Below are positions 15,621 to 21,463 of a stretch of DNA of 21,463 nucleotides, piece after piece. Both the position numbers and the translations under genes were made by a program. The notes under the pieces are model-generated. The model did no database searches. It was not told where the DNA came from and saw only the letters and a list, made by a program, of their open reading frames with translations. Source of the DNA: a virus; IMG/VR virus record IMGVR_UViG_3300038825_000583, positions 1-21,463 of that record. One strand, written 5' to 3'. The stretch's first letter is position 1, and each line of letters opens with the position of its first letter.

Positions 15621-16786
15621 GTTGTTTCTCCGTATCGTGATAAAAAGAGAGTTTTAATCTCTCCGTCAAAGTTTTGCAGGTTAGGATTACTACTACTTAA
15701 CCTACCTGTTTTAGTTCTACATTGATTCAGTTGACCATGTATCTTACTATCTTTCCAGTTCATTGAATCAATTAGTTCAGGCACACCATGATAGTATGTT
15801 GTCATACGTTTTTGCATGGTAGCTCGTGCCAATATCGCTGCTAGTATTTCTTTACCAGCATTTGTTTTAGGTTTAAGTTTACGTAAGGTCTCTTCGTTTG
15901 TACTGTAGAAACCTTCTTTCTTAAGTTCTGTGTTAGGTAAAGGATTTATTTGTCTTTCGAAGACTTTATCTCTTTCATCCCATTTATACTTAACTTCGCC
16001 TGCACGTACGCCAGTTTTAAAATGTCCGATGGGGCGTTGAAAACGCTCTTTAATAGTCCCACCATAAAGAAAAGCAGAAAGATGCTCCCCAGAATTGGGA
16101 TTAAAACTATCGTAAGCATGATAGTTAAAAAGCTTTTGGTTAAGTTTGTCGATTTGTTCATGTAATTCATCTCCTAATACTTTAGATTTATCATAGTCGT
16201 ATATCATACCATTGAATTCCATTTCTTGTAGTACGAGTACGTCTTGATTCTGTAAAGATATCAATCGTTTCAAATGAGGAAGTTCATTGATTCTTTCCAT
16301 TTGTTTTTTCATTACTTTTTCTGTAAGTTCCACATCTTGCTTCAGGTAATCAGCAAGTATTTCTTGTGGTACTTTATCAGTATCAATACCATTCTTCCAA
16401 TAGTTCTCTTTAACTTCATCAAGCTTACTTCCCAGTTCATAATACTCTGCAGTACCATTCAAGGATGGGTAAGCTAGGTCTTGGTTGTTAAGTATATATT
16501 CTACTACTTGACAATCCCAGATGCGTTTACCAGTAAAGTTAATGCCATACCTGCGTAGCCAATGCAAGTCAAACTTTATGTTAAACCCTACAAGCACATC
16601 GCACTTATCCACGGCTAATTGGATTCGTTCTAGTGATTCCTTGTAGGGGTCAACGGAGTATTCTATATCATATACTACATACTCTTCAGGTGTAAGTAAT
16701 CCTACCATGCATAGCTTGTTGTTCTTATCGAACGGATTACCTTTATTACTAATAGTTGTTTCTACATCTAATACTAAATAACTCAT
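15617..16786 (-). CDS. DNA polymerase family A, 3'-5' exonuclease and thumb N-terminal half (split gene)
   Basis: A 389-residue chain. The proofreading exonuclease motifs are complete: LDVET (Asp7, Glu9), GFNIKFD (Asn69, Asp73) and DYLKQD (Tyr147, Asp151). Next come the thumb region (about 165-300, with FNPNSGEHLSAFLYGG) and the first palm segment TGRLSSSNPNLQN at 360-372. The chain stops at LFLSRYGETT, just before where motif A would begin; motif A opens the separate chain encoded at 14675-15385. Together they total 625 residues, near T7 polymerase (704). The ATG overlaps the helicase stop (ATGA). Alone this chain could excise nucleotides but lacks the polymerising Asp residues. Confidence 0.9.
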   Translation of the reverse strand: MSYLVLDVETTISNKGNPFDKNNKLCMVGLLTPEEYVVYDIEYSVDPYKESLERIQLAVDKCDVLVGFNIKFDLHWLRRYGINFTGKRIWDCQVVEYILNNQDLAYPSLNGTAEYYELGSKLDEVKENYWKNGIDTDKVPQEILADYLKQDVELTEKVMKKQMERINELPHLKRLISLQNQDVLVLQEMEFNGMIYDYDKSKVLGDELHEQIDKLNQKLFNYHAYDSFNPNSGEHLSAFLYGGTIKERFQRPIGHFKTGVRAGEVKYKWDERDKVFERQINPLPNTELKKEGFYSTNEETLRKLKPKTNAGKEILAAILARATMQKRMTTYYHGVPELIDSMNWKDSKIHGQLNQCRTKTGRLSSSNPNLQNFDGEIKTLFLSRYGETT

Positions 16787-18018
16787 AGTTCTTCATACCT
16801 CGCTATGTTAGGTTTAATCATGACTTGTTGATTGCCATGACGTAGGTCAGGTAATGTATCAGCATCACCTAACAGTTTGTTTTTACTAATGTTAAGATAC
16901 CTCATGTTGCTAGTGTTATCTTGTTCTTTACCAATACCAAGTATCCAGTCAGCTTCACCTTGCTTCGCAGTCTTGCTGCTGTCTACATCATCCATTGTTA
17001 ACCACAGCTTACCTTCACCAGTACCACCAGCTTGAGATACTGCAATGACTGGTGCATATAGTTTAGCCATTTCTCTAGCCCATTGATATAACTTCTTTAA
17101 CTCCAGGTCATACCTGTCGTTTTTAAAACCACGAACCTTATCAATCTGGTCAAAGATAATTAATGATGGATTAGTATTTTTGATAATAGATTCAATACGA
17201 CTAACAGAACTACTATCTTCATAATCATATATCTTAATCCTATCACCTACTTTTTGTCTGTATTCATCAGCATTGATTTCTTTCTCTTCAAATAACTCTT
17301 TGTTTGTTACACCAAACAGAGCTTGGAAACATCTGACTGCTACCTTCTTACCCTGCTCTTCGTTATTAAACCAGAGTATATCACCATCCGTTTGTGATAC
17401 CATATGGGTCATCTCTGATGCTAAGAAGGTAGTCTTACCTGTCTCTGGTCTAGCAAAGATAAAACCAAAGTCACCTTTGCGTAATGAACCTAGTGATTTG
17501 TTTAGCCAATTTAAACGCCATCGTAGTCCAGGCGTTTGTATTTGTGATTCATATATCTCATGTAAGTCCATGTTGACAGGCTTAGCCTCTTCTATCTGTG
17601 TATCTTCATGGTCTAACTCATTAAATTTTTCTAGTAACTCCTCTACTTTAGCCGAACCATCTTCTACATCTAATGCAAGTTTAGCCACTTCTCCTGCAAT
17701 ACATCGCTGCTTGTGTGCATTAAGATAAGTATACACATTTTGCTCTGTTAACTCAAGGTCTAGTATTCTATCTAATAGATTTGATAGCTCAGTTCTTTCA
17801 CTATCTTCTAGTAAATAGTTACTATGGTATGCTAATTCTAAGTCAGCTTTACTAATAGAAGTCTTGTCAGACTTATCATAGTAACTATGAATTACAATAA
17901 ACAATTTATATAAACTAACAAAGTTAGTTTTAATATAACTTAAGTTAAGATGCTTGTAGAATCTATCGTATGCCGTTCGTTCAGTCATGAACAACTTAAT
18001 GATTAACTCTTCAACCAT
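16783..18018 (-). CDS. Replicative DNA helicase (DnaB/T7 gp4B-like RecA fold)
   Basis: A 411-residue helicase. An N-terminal helical domain (1-140) precedes the RecA-type motor. The Walker A loop is ARPETGKTT (189-197), and WFNNEE (216-221) carries the catalytic Glu. Walker B is SLIIFDQID (285-293), VSQAGGTGEGK (328-337) is the H3 region, and ADWILGIGK with YLNISKNK (356-381) forms the C-terminal strands and likely Arg/Lys finger area. It would unwind DNA ahead of the polymerase as a ring. In T7 this motor is fused to the primase; here the primase is a separate upstream gene overlapping by 16 bases. GAGGAG sits eight bases before the ATG. Confidence 0.9.
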   Translation of the reverse strand: MVEELIIKLFMTERTAYDRFYKHLNLSYIKTNFVSLYKLFIVIHSYYDKSDKTSISKADLELAYHSNYLLEDSERTELSNLLDRILDLELTEQNVYTYLNAHKQRCIAGEVAKLALDVEDGSAKVEELLEKFNELDHEDTQIEEAKPVNMDLHEIYESQIQTPGLRWRLNWLNKSLGSLRKGDFGFIFARPETGKTTFLASEMTHMVSQTDGDILWFNNEEQGKKVAVRCFQALFGVTNKELFEEKEINADEYRQKVGDRIKIYDYEDSSSVSRIESIIKNTNPSLIIFDQIDKVRGFKNDRYDLELKKLYQWAREMAKLYAPVIAVSQAGGTGEGKLWLTMDDVDSSKTAKQGEADWILGIGKEQDNTSNMRYLNISKNKLLGDADTLPDLRHGNQQVMIKPNIARYEEL

Positions 18019-18710
18019 TGTAATATCTCCTCTTTGTTATATTCTTTAGGGTCTAGCTTACTAATAATAGCCTTACTAGTTTTACCAGATTGTCGTATAG
18101 TGTTGCGTATACGAATAGCTTGTTTAGCTTTGTCTCTATCTAACCAAACATATATAGACTCATATTGTTTAGTTAACTGGGCGAGAACTTGCTTGCTCAG
18201 AGAGCTGCCAAGCAAAGGCGTAGCACAATATCCTTCACCTCTACATCTTGCTATTTTAATAGCAGACAAAACATCTTCTACTACTATTATTATATCACCT
18301 TCACCATATATTGTCAAGGGTTTCATACCTTGTGATGCATACTTATAGTTACCAAAGCCAAAGTTACGGGCTTGCCAGTAGCCTTTGTCTTGTAACAATA
18401 CTAACAACTGTCTACTTGCATTCCAACATATACCATACTTTTTTATTTCGGCTGGTGTTATGTTGTATTTAAGTAACCATTGCATACCTTTTTGTGGTAT
18501 ATCTTTTACTGTTTCAAGTAAAGATGACACATTCTGCACACTTTGTTGCGTTCGCTGCTTGATGCGCTCTCGCAACGAAGCAGTGTCAGTTTTAGAATCA
18601 TACTTACCACAACTAAAGCAATAATAATTATCAGCATACTCACCCCTAGCATCACTAGAACCACAGTGAGGGCAAGGTCCTAGTTTTATAAAGTTACTCG
18701 TCATATTCAT
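18003..18710 (-). CDS. DNA primase with zinc-binding and Toprim domains (T7 gp4A N-terminal half-like)
   Basis: A 235-residue primase that makes RNA primers for lagging-strand synthesis. The zinc module is Cys13-x2-Cys16 and Cys31-x2-Cys34 (GPCPHCG, YYCFSCG), matching T7 gp4's four-Cys template-reading finger. The Toprim catalytic core shows Glu145 (IIVVEDVLSA) and Asp191-x-Asp193 (VWLDRDKA). GFGNYKYASQG (118-128) fits the RNA-polymerising domain. The start is ATG 18710 or the in-frame ATG 18704. Neither has a strong ribosome site, and both overlap or follow the end of the 58-residue gene, suggesting coupling. It ends inside the helicase start, so primase and helicase are made together and may associate as two chains. 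Confidence 0.9.
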   Translation of the reverse strand: MNMTSNFIKLGPCPHCGSSDARGEYADNYYCFSCGKYDSKTDTASLRERIKQRTQQSVQNVSSLLETVKDIPQKGMQWLLKYNITPAEIKKYGICWNASRQLLVLLQDKGYWQARNFGFGNYKYASQGMKPLTIYGEGDIIIVVEDVLSAIKIARCRGEGYCATPLLGSSLSKQVLAQLTKQYESIYVWLDRDKAKQAIRIRNTIRQSGKTSKAIISKLDPKEYNKEEILQWLKS

Positions 18711-18870
18711 CTTCTACATGACGTAAGTCTTCTCGTTCATCTATGTCAATAACATCACTTTGTATAGTACCAAAGCATTTGTTACATAGGTCTACAAACT
18801 CACCTGACTCATGATGTTTACGAGTAGACTCAAAGTCAGATAAGTTTTTATCACAAGCTCTACATCTCAT
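18694..18870 (-). CDS. 58-residue zinc-ribbon protein
   Basis: A short gene encoding MRCRACDKNLSDFESTRKHH, then ESGEFVDLCNKCFGTIQSDV and an acidic end. Cys3/Cys6 and Cys29/Cys32 make two CxxC knuckles, a clear small zinc ribbon. The start is an ATGA overlap with the preceding gene, and the end overlaps the primase start by 17 bases. Proteins of this form are common in T7-like marine phage replication regions, but I know of no assigned function. Its place directly before the zinc-dependent primase suggests it may assist DNA or polymerase binding, which is inference. Confidence 0.75.
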   Translation of the reverse strand: MRCRACDKNLSDFESTRKHHESGEFVDLCNKCFGTIQSDVIDIDEREDLRHVEDEYDE

Positions 18871-19001
18871 TTACAATTTCCTTGTTGTTGTTCTTCTTCT
18901 TCTTTCTTACGTAACCACATGTCATCATTGTCTGAATCATAATCAGGTTCGTAATCATCCTTCTCATCTTCATCACCATAACACTCGTTAGTTCCCTCCA
19001 T
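18867..19001 (-). CDS. Very acidic 44-residue protein
   Basis: An open frame starting ATG 19001 (MEGTNECYGDEDEKDDYEPD, then a Met-Trp containing helix and an EEEEQQQ run ending GNCK). The start has GGAGG eight bases upstream. An in-frame ATG at 19007 is only two bases from that site, so 19001 is preferred. It overlaps the upstream gene by 14 bases and the downstream ATG by four (ATGA). Such an acidic chain could mimic DNA, as several phage inhibitors do, but composition alone does not prove it. The family is not recognised. Confidence 0.62.
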   Translation of the reverse strand: MEGTNECYGDEDEKDDYEPDYDSDNDDMWLRKKEEEEQQQGNCK

Positions 19002-19116
19002 TTGCATTACCTCCATCTTGTAACCATTCATCAATTGACTCTGTTATATCTTCGGGTAATGTACTAACTTTAATCTCATCACCCGACGCTGTTTCTACTA
19101 CAATATACCATTTCAT
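18988..19116 (-). CDS. 42-residue protein, first gene after promoter P2
   Basis: An open frame encoding MKWYIVVETASGDEIKVSTL, then PEDITESIDEWLQDGG and NANGGN. It is a beta-hairpin-like start with an acidic helix. TAAGGAG lies seven bases before the ATG and just downstream of the predicted P2 start site, giving a leader of about 15 bases. It overlaps the next gene by 14 bases. The family is not recognised. Its strong ribosome site and first position in the replication transcript suggest high early expression. Confidence 0.7.
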   Translation of the reverse strand: MKWYIVVETASGDEIKVSTLPEDITESIDEWLQDGGNANGGN

Positions 19117-19137
19117 TTTCTTTCTCCTTACATAAAT

Positions 19138-19166
19138 ATTATATCATACTTTTGACTAAAAGTCAA
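19138..19166 (-). promoter_or_regulatory. Sigma-70-type promoter P2 for the replication block
   Basis: The minus strand reads TTGACT (19166-19161), 17 bases, then TATAAT (19143-19138). Transcription is expected near 19131, so the leader to ATG 19116 is only about 15 bases and is mostly ribosome site. The -35 box overlaps the end of the amidotransferase coding region and one arm of an inverted repeat. The hexamers and spacer length match P1. Confidence 0.8.
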
Positions 19167-19167
19167 A
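19151..19167. repeat. 7-bp perfect inverted repeat overlapping the P2 -35 box, possible operator
   Basis: TTTGACT (19151-19157), AAA, AGTCAAA (19161-19167) is a perfect palindrome. One arm is the P2 -35 hexamer, the other lies in the spacer, and the stop codon of the amidotransferase is inside it. P1 has a weaker version, TTGA and TCAA around its spacer start. This geometry suits a repressor or activator site, though it may also form an RNA hairpin at the end of the upstream message. There is no U-tract. Confidence 0.5.
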
Positions 19168-20031
19168 TGATTGATTGTAACTATATGTTTCAGCATCATA
19201 CCATAAATTTACTACTGACATAGGAATATTAGAATAAACTACTGGGTCTCGATAAGAACCATCTACTAGTGTACATGTTTTATTTTTTTCATCAATTGAT
19301 TCTAATTCAAGCCATTCACCTTTCTTAATTACTATTGATGAATCGCCTATACCATAGTCATAGTCTTCGTTACAAACAACCCAATCACCAACAGCAAAAG
19401 AGCAGGAGCTTGAAGCTGCCGTGGGCAGCATCGTGCGATGCGTATTTTGCTTACCATAATTCATATATGGATATGTAATACTTTTAACTGGTTCAGGTTT
19501 CTTGTAGCTATTGTTACTATACCATACACCATTGTTCCAATGACCTTTCTCTTCATTCATAATACGATAGTTACCATGTCTGTCAAGAAAGACTAGCTTA
19601 CTATAGCCGATAACATTTTCAATAAGCTCAACAACTGGGTCTTCAAATAGTCCTATGTTGCCATGTTTATTTACTATCTTTTTGAGGATAGCGTTGTTGA
19701 ATTGTATGGTATCGGATTGCTTATCATCACCGTAACCAGAGATGATGCCATTATGAATAAAGCCAAGACCATTATTAACAAGGAACGGGTGGCAATTGTT
19801 TTTATCAATTGGACCGTGCGTTTTAATACGAAAGTGTAAAAGTACCTGTTTGTTCTCATGTGGTTTATACTCCTTGTAAAATTCTTTGAAAGTAAAGTAA
19901 CCTTTCTTCACATGTAGTTCTTTATCTTCTGCAAACATAAAGCCTGCACCATCTGGATTAGCATCATAACATCTTTGTAATGTAGTTTTACTAATCTTTT
20001 TGTTTTCTGATTTCATTATTGCTATGCACAT
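19156..20031 (-). CDS. Class II glutamine amidotransferase (Ntn-hydrolase), partner of the amidoligase
   Basis: A 291-residue protein of the N-terminal-nucleophile amidotransferase family, which frees ammonia from glutamine. The catalytic Cys2 follows the initiator Met (MCIAIM). Other active-site landmarks are NPDGAG (25-30), LLHFRIKTHG (64-73, with Arg68), NNCHPF (78-83), GFIHNGII (90-97) and SDT (106-108). The enzyme domain ends near residue 180. After a Ser/Thr-rich linker, a beta-rich C-terminal domain (FAVGDWVVCNEDYDYGIG, then KKGEWLELESIDEKN) looks SH3-like. GGAG precedes the ATG by eight bases. It overlaps the amidoligase gene by 10 bases. This pairing is known from phage amidoligase clusters and points to amide transfer onto a protein, peptide or cell-wall carboxyl group. 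The target is not visible. Confidence 0.84.
   Translation of the reverse strand: MCIAIMKSENKKISKTTLQRCYDANPDGAGFMFAEDKELHVKKGYFTFKEFYKEYKPHENKQVLLHFRIKTHGPIDKNNCHPFLVNNGLGFIHNGIISGYGDDKQSDTIQFNNAILKKIVNKHGNIGLFEDPVVELIENVIGYSKLVFLDRHGNYRIMNEEKGHWNNGVWYSNNSYKKPEPVKSITYPYMNYGKQNTHRTMLPTAASSSCSFAVGDWVVCNEDYDYGIGDSSIVIKKGEWLELESIDEKNKTCTLVDGSYRDPVVYSNIPMSVVNLWYDAETYSYNQSFDF
19407..19441. repeat. Three contiguous overlapping perfect palindromes in a GC-rich island
   Basis: AGCTTgAAGCT (19407-19417), GCTGCCgtgGGCAGC (19415-19429) and GCATCGtgCGATGC (19428-19441) follow one another with two or three shared bases. All are perfect. They lie in the amidotransferase's inter-domain linker codons, in a short GC-rich patch inside an AT-rich gene. 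Serial hairpins in the mRNA, a protein-binding site or a replication-related element are possible. Confidence 0.6.
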
Positions 20032-21461
20032 ATTGTTGACTCCTTAATGTAGTTATATAATTCTTTAAAGTCTTTCTTAGTGTTGGTTAACCATGATACA
20101 AAAGATTTAAAGTGGGTTTGTTGCTTCAATGATACACTATGTATTGCTGGTTTGCAATACTCAATCATTGCTTTTACAAATTGCATGCGTATGTTGAACT
20201 GTACTTTGTTAGCAGGAGTTGCAAAGATACGCAATTCAATTGTCTTTTTGTTGTTAAGATTAACAAAGTTATATCTACCAACATATCTATCTTTATATGC
20301 TTGACGATAAGGTGTCTTGATATCATAGTTAGGGTCAGAAGTTTGATAGTTAGTAGAACCACGACCAGCTATCAGTTTAACAAACTCTTTGTTATCTTCA
20401 CGATTCATAAACTCAACAAGTTTACCAGCACCTAGTTGTGTAAATGCTGTACGACTGATGTGTACATGCATACCACATGATATATGTGGATGTATATACT
20501 CTGGTAAGTCAGTCAAGAATGAATCGTATCGTGCTAGATGAGATGTATAACCTGCTGGTCTAGATACTAATTCAAAACCACCTCTTATACTACCATCATC
20601 TTTCATTAGAGCATGACCAAACATATTATCACCAACATACAATCGACCAGCTCTACGCTTGTCTACTTGAAACTCCATTTCAATACCAAGATAAGGTTCT
20701 GACTTAAGTTTCTGTCTATCAAAGCCTAATGTTTCTTCTACTCTGTGAGAATAATTATGTATTCTGTAATCACGACCACAACACTCAACGCATAAACCAT
20801 CTCTGGTTTCTTCTTCGACACATTTTACATCACATTCAGTGCAGCGAACTATATTAACAGTGCGTTCATCATAACAACTACCATCAATCATTACTTCATG
20901 TTCAAGTAAAAATGTATGATTATTTATATCATACTTATAACCATACTTTGATTCTAGTATTTCAGAGTTCATAGATAATTCACAGTGTTCTATTTTACCA
21001 GATAAACTAAATTGAGTCATCATGCTTTGGTAGTTTATTACTTTGGTAAGTGGACATTGATATAATCTAACTTCATTATCAACAAACTCTTTAGCTTTAT
21101 CAATCAGACTTGGATTAAACAAGTCATCTTGATAATTACTAGATAAGTAATCAAGCAATGTCTTTAACATTACTTGTGTAGTGTTACTACTTTTAGCAAA
21201 GCCCTTGATTCTACGAATCAAATGATTCTTGAATCCAGACTTTAACCTACCATCTTTGTATTTCATTTCTAATGGATTTATTGTGTAATATATAGCATCA
21301 AACATAGAACGATTATCATGATACTTACCTTGTATATACTCATGTGCATATTTGTTTATGCTTTGATTACGATAGACATATATATCCTCATCATCCCATA
21401 CCATTAGAGATAACTCAGGTTGGTCTTGTAAAGCTCTAGTTTCACTAAACTCTTCAGACAT
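20022..21461 (-). CDS. Amidoligase of the COOH-NH2 ligase type with internal zinc ribbon
   Basis: A 479-residue protein. Residues 1-200 are a helical N-terminal region not recognised. Residues 207-228 hold a zinc ribbon (CTEC, DGLCVECC). The C-terminal half carries the amidoligase (glutamine-synthetase-like) motifs: LGIEMEF (258-264) for metal binding, DDGSI (288-292), GFELVSRP (295-302), SCGMHVHIS (328-336), RYNFVNL (396-402) and TIELRIF (407-413). The family joins a carboxyl to an amine using ATP. With the overlapping glutamine amidotransferase it could amidate or link peptides on protein, peptidoglycan or a metabolite. The zinc ribbon probably helps bind the target. The ATG at 21461 is two bases from the window edge, so an earlier start outside cannot be excluded. 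Confidence 0.84.
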   Translation of the reverse strand: MSEEFSETRALQDQPELSLMVWDDEDIYVYRNQSINKYAHEYIQGKYHDNRSMFDAIYYTINPLEMKYKDGRLKSGFKNHLIRRIKGFAKSSNTTQVMLKTLLDYLSSNYQDDLFNPSLIDKAKEFVDNEVRLYQCPLTKVINYQSMMTQFSLSGKIEHCELSMNSEILESKYGYKYDINNHTFLLEHEVMIDGSCYDERTVNIVRCTECDVKCVEEETRDGLCVECCGRDYRIHNYSHRVEETLGFDRQKLKSEPYLGIEMEFQVDKRRAGRLYVGDNMFGHALMKDDGSIRGGFELVSRPAGYTSHLARYDSFLTDLPEYIHPHISCGMHVHISRTAFTQLGAGKLVEFMNREDNKEFVKLIAGRGSTNYQTSDPNYDIKTPYRQAYKDRYVGRYNFVNLNNKKTIELRIFATPANKVQFNIRMQFVKAMIEYCKPAIHSVSLKQQTHFKSFVSWLTNTKKDFKELYNYIKESTICA

Positions 21462-21463
21462 AA

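Noticed and set aside
17273-17728. Plus-strand open frame of 151 codons opposite the helicase.
   Set aside because: The helicase motifs on the minus strand are complete, and this product is Ser/Leu-rich antisense translation without a supporting start site.
18545-18585. Interleaved pairings GTTGCG/CGCAAC and CTGCTT/AAGCAG in the primase gene, suggesting a pseudoknot.
   Set aside because: Loop lengths (10 bases between, 1 base across the first stem) do not fit a standard H-type pseudoknot, and the stretch is fully coding. It is more likely two chance alternative hairpins.
1-21463. tRNA genes, CRISPR arrays, insertion sequences, integrase or att sites, and T7-type phage promoters.
   Set aside because: None was found by eye: no repeat-spacer pattern, transposase motif, cloverleaf or repeated 20-base promoter. 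A covariance or promoter scan would be more sensitive.

Overview
The window is part of a short-tailed, T7-like bacteriophage genome with a strongly AT-rich sequence. The evidence is a run of large internal virion (ejection) proteins on one strand and, on the other, a T7-type replication set: zinc-finger primase, RecA-fold helicase, family A DNA polymerase, SSB, 5'-3' exonuclease and endonuclease I. A B12-type ribonucleotide reductase, the low GC and many tiny overlapping genes resemble marine podoviruses, such as phages of SAR11-like alphaproteobacteria. That host guess is inference. No RNA polymerase gene, integrase, tRNA, CRISPR array or insertion sequence was seen. The only convincing promoters look like host sigma-70 promoters.

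Layout. From 1 to about 8450 the plus strand carries the tail end of a structural gene, a gp14-like protein, a 1729-residue ejection protein, a 605-residue helical protein, a stand-alone transglycosylase-like protein and a 49-codon gene. From about 8427 to 21461 every gene lies on the minus strand. The two arms converge and overlap by 26 bases near 8440, beside a perfect GC-rich inverted repeat. This differs from T7, where all genes point one way.

The minus arm reads right to left as three blocks. Block 1 (21461 to 19156) is an amidoligase of the COOH-NH2 ligase type overlapping a class II glutamine amidotransferase. This is a putative amide-forming modification cassette and the most unusual content here. 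Block 2 follows promoter P2 (19138-19166). It holds three tiny genes, then primase, helicase, polymerase part 1, a 77-residue insert gene, polymerase part 2, SSB, a small membrane protein, exonuclease, endonuclease I, a small protein and a metallophosphoesterase. Block 3 follows promoter P1 (11885-11913). It holds a DUF3310 protein, whose mRNA is probably leaderless, a zinc-ribbon peptide, a membrane-anchored Cys protein, two small proteins, ribonucleotide reductase, a 46-residue peptide and a SLOG-fold protein.

How it fits together. Blocks 2 and 3 copy and process DNA and supply deoxynucleotides, while the plus arm builds the particle and the DNA-ejection apparatus. Two machines that are single chains in T7 are divided here. 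Primase and helicase are separate genes. The DNA polymerase is cut between its exonuclease/thumb half and its catalytic palm/fingers half, with an unrelated small gene in the gap. Several genes shorter than 60 codons were found from ATGA overlaps and Shine-Dalgarno sites, and together they fill nearly all apparent gaps. No stretch over 300 bases lacks a gene.
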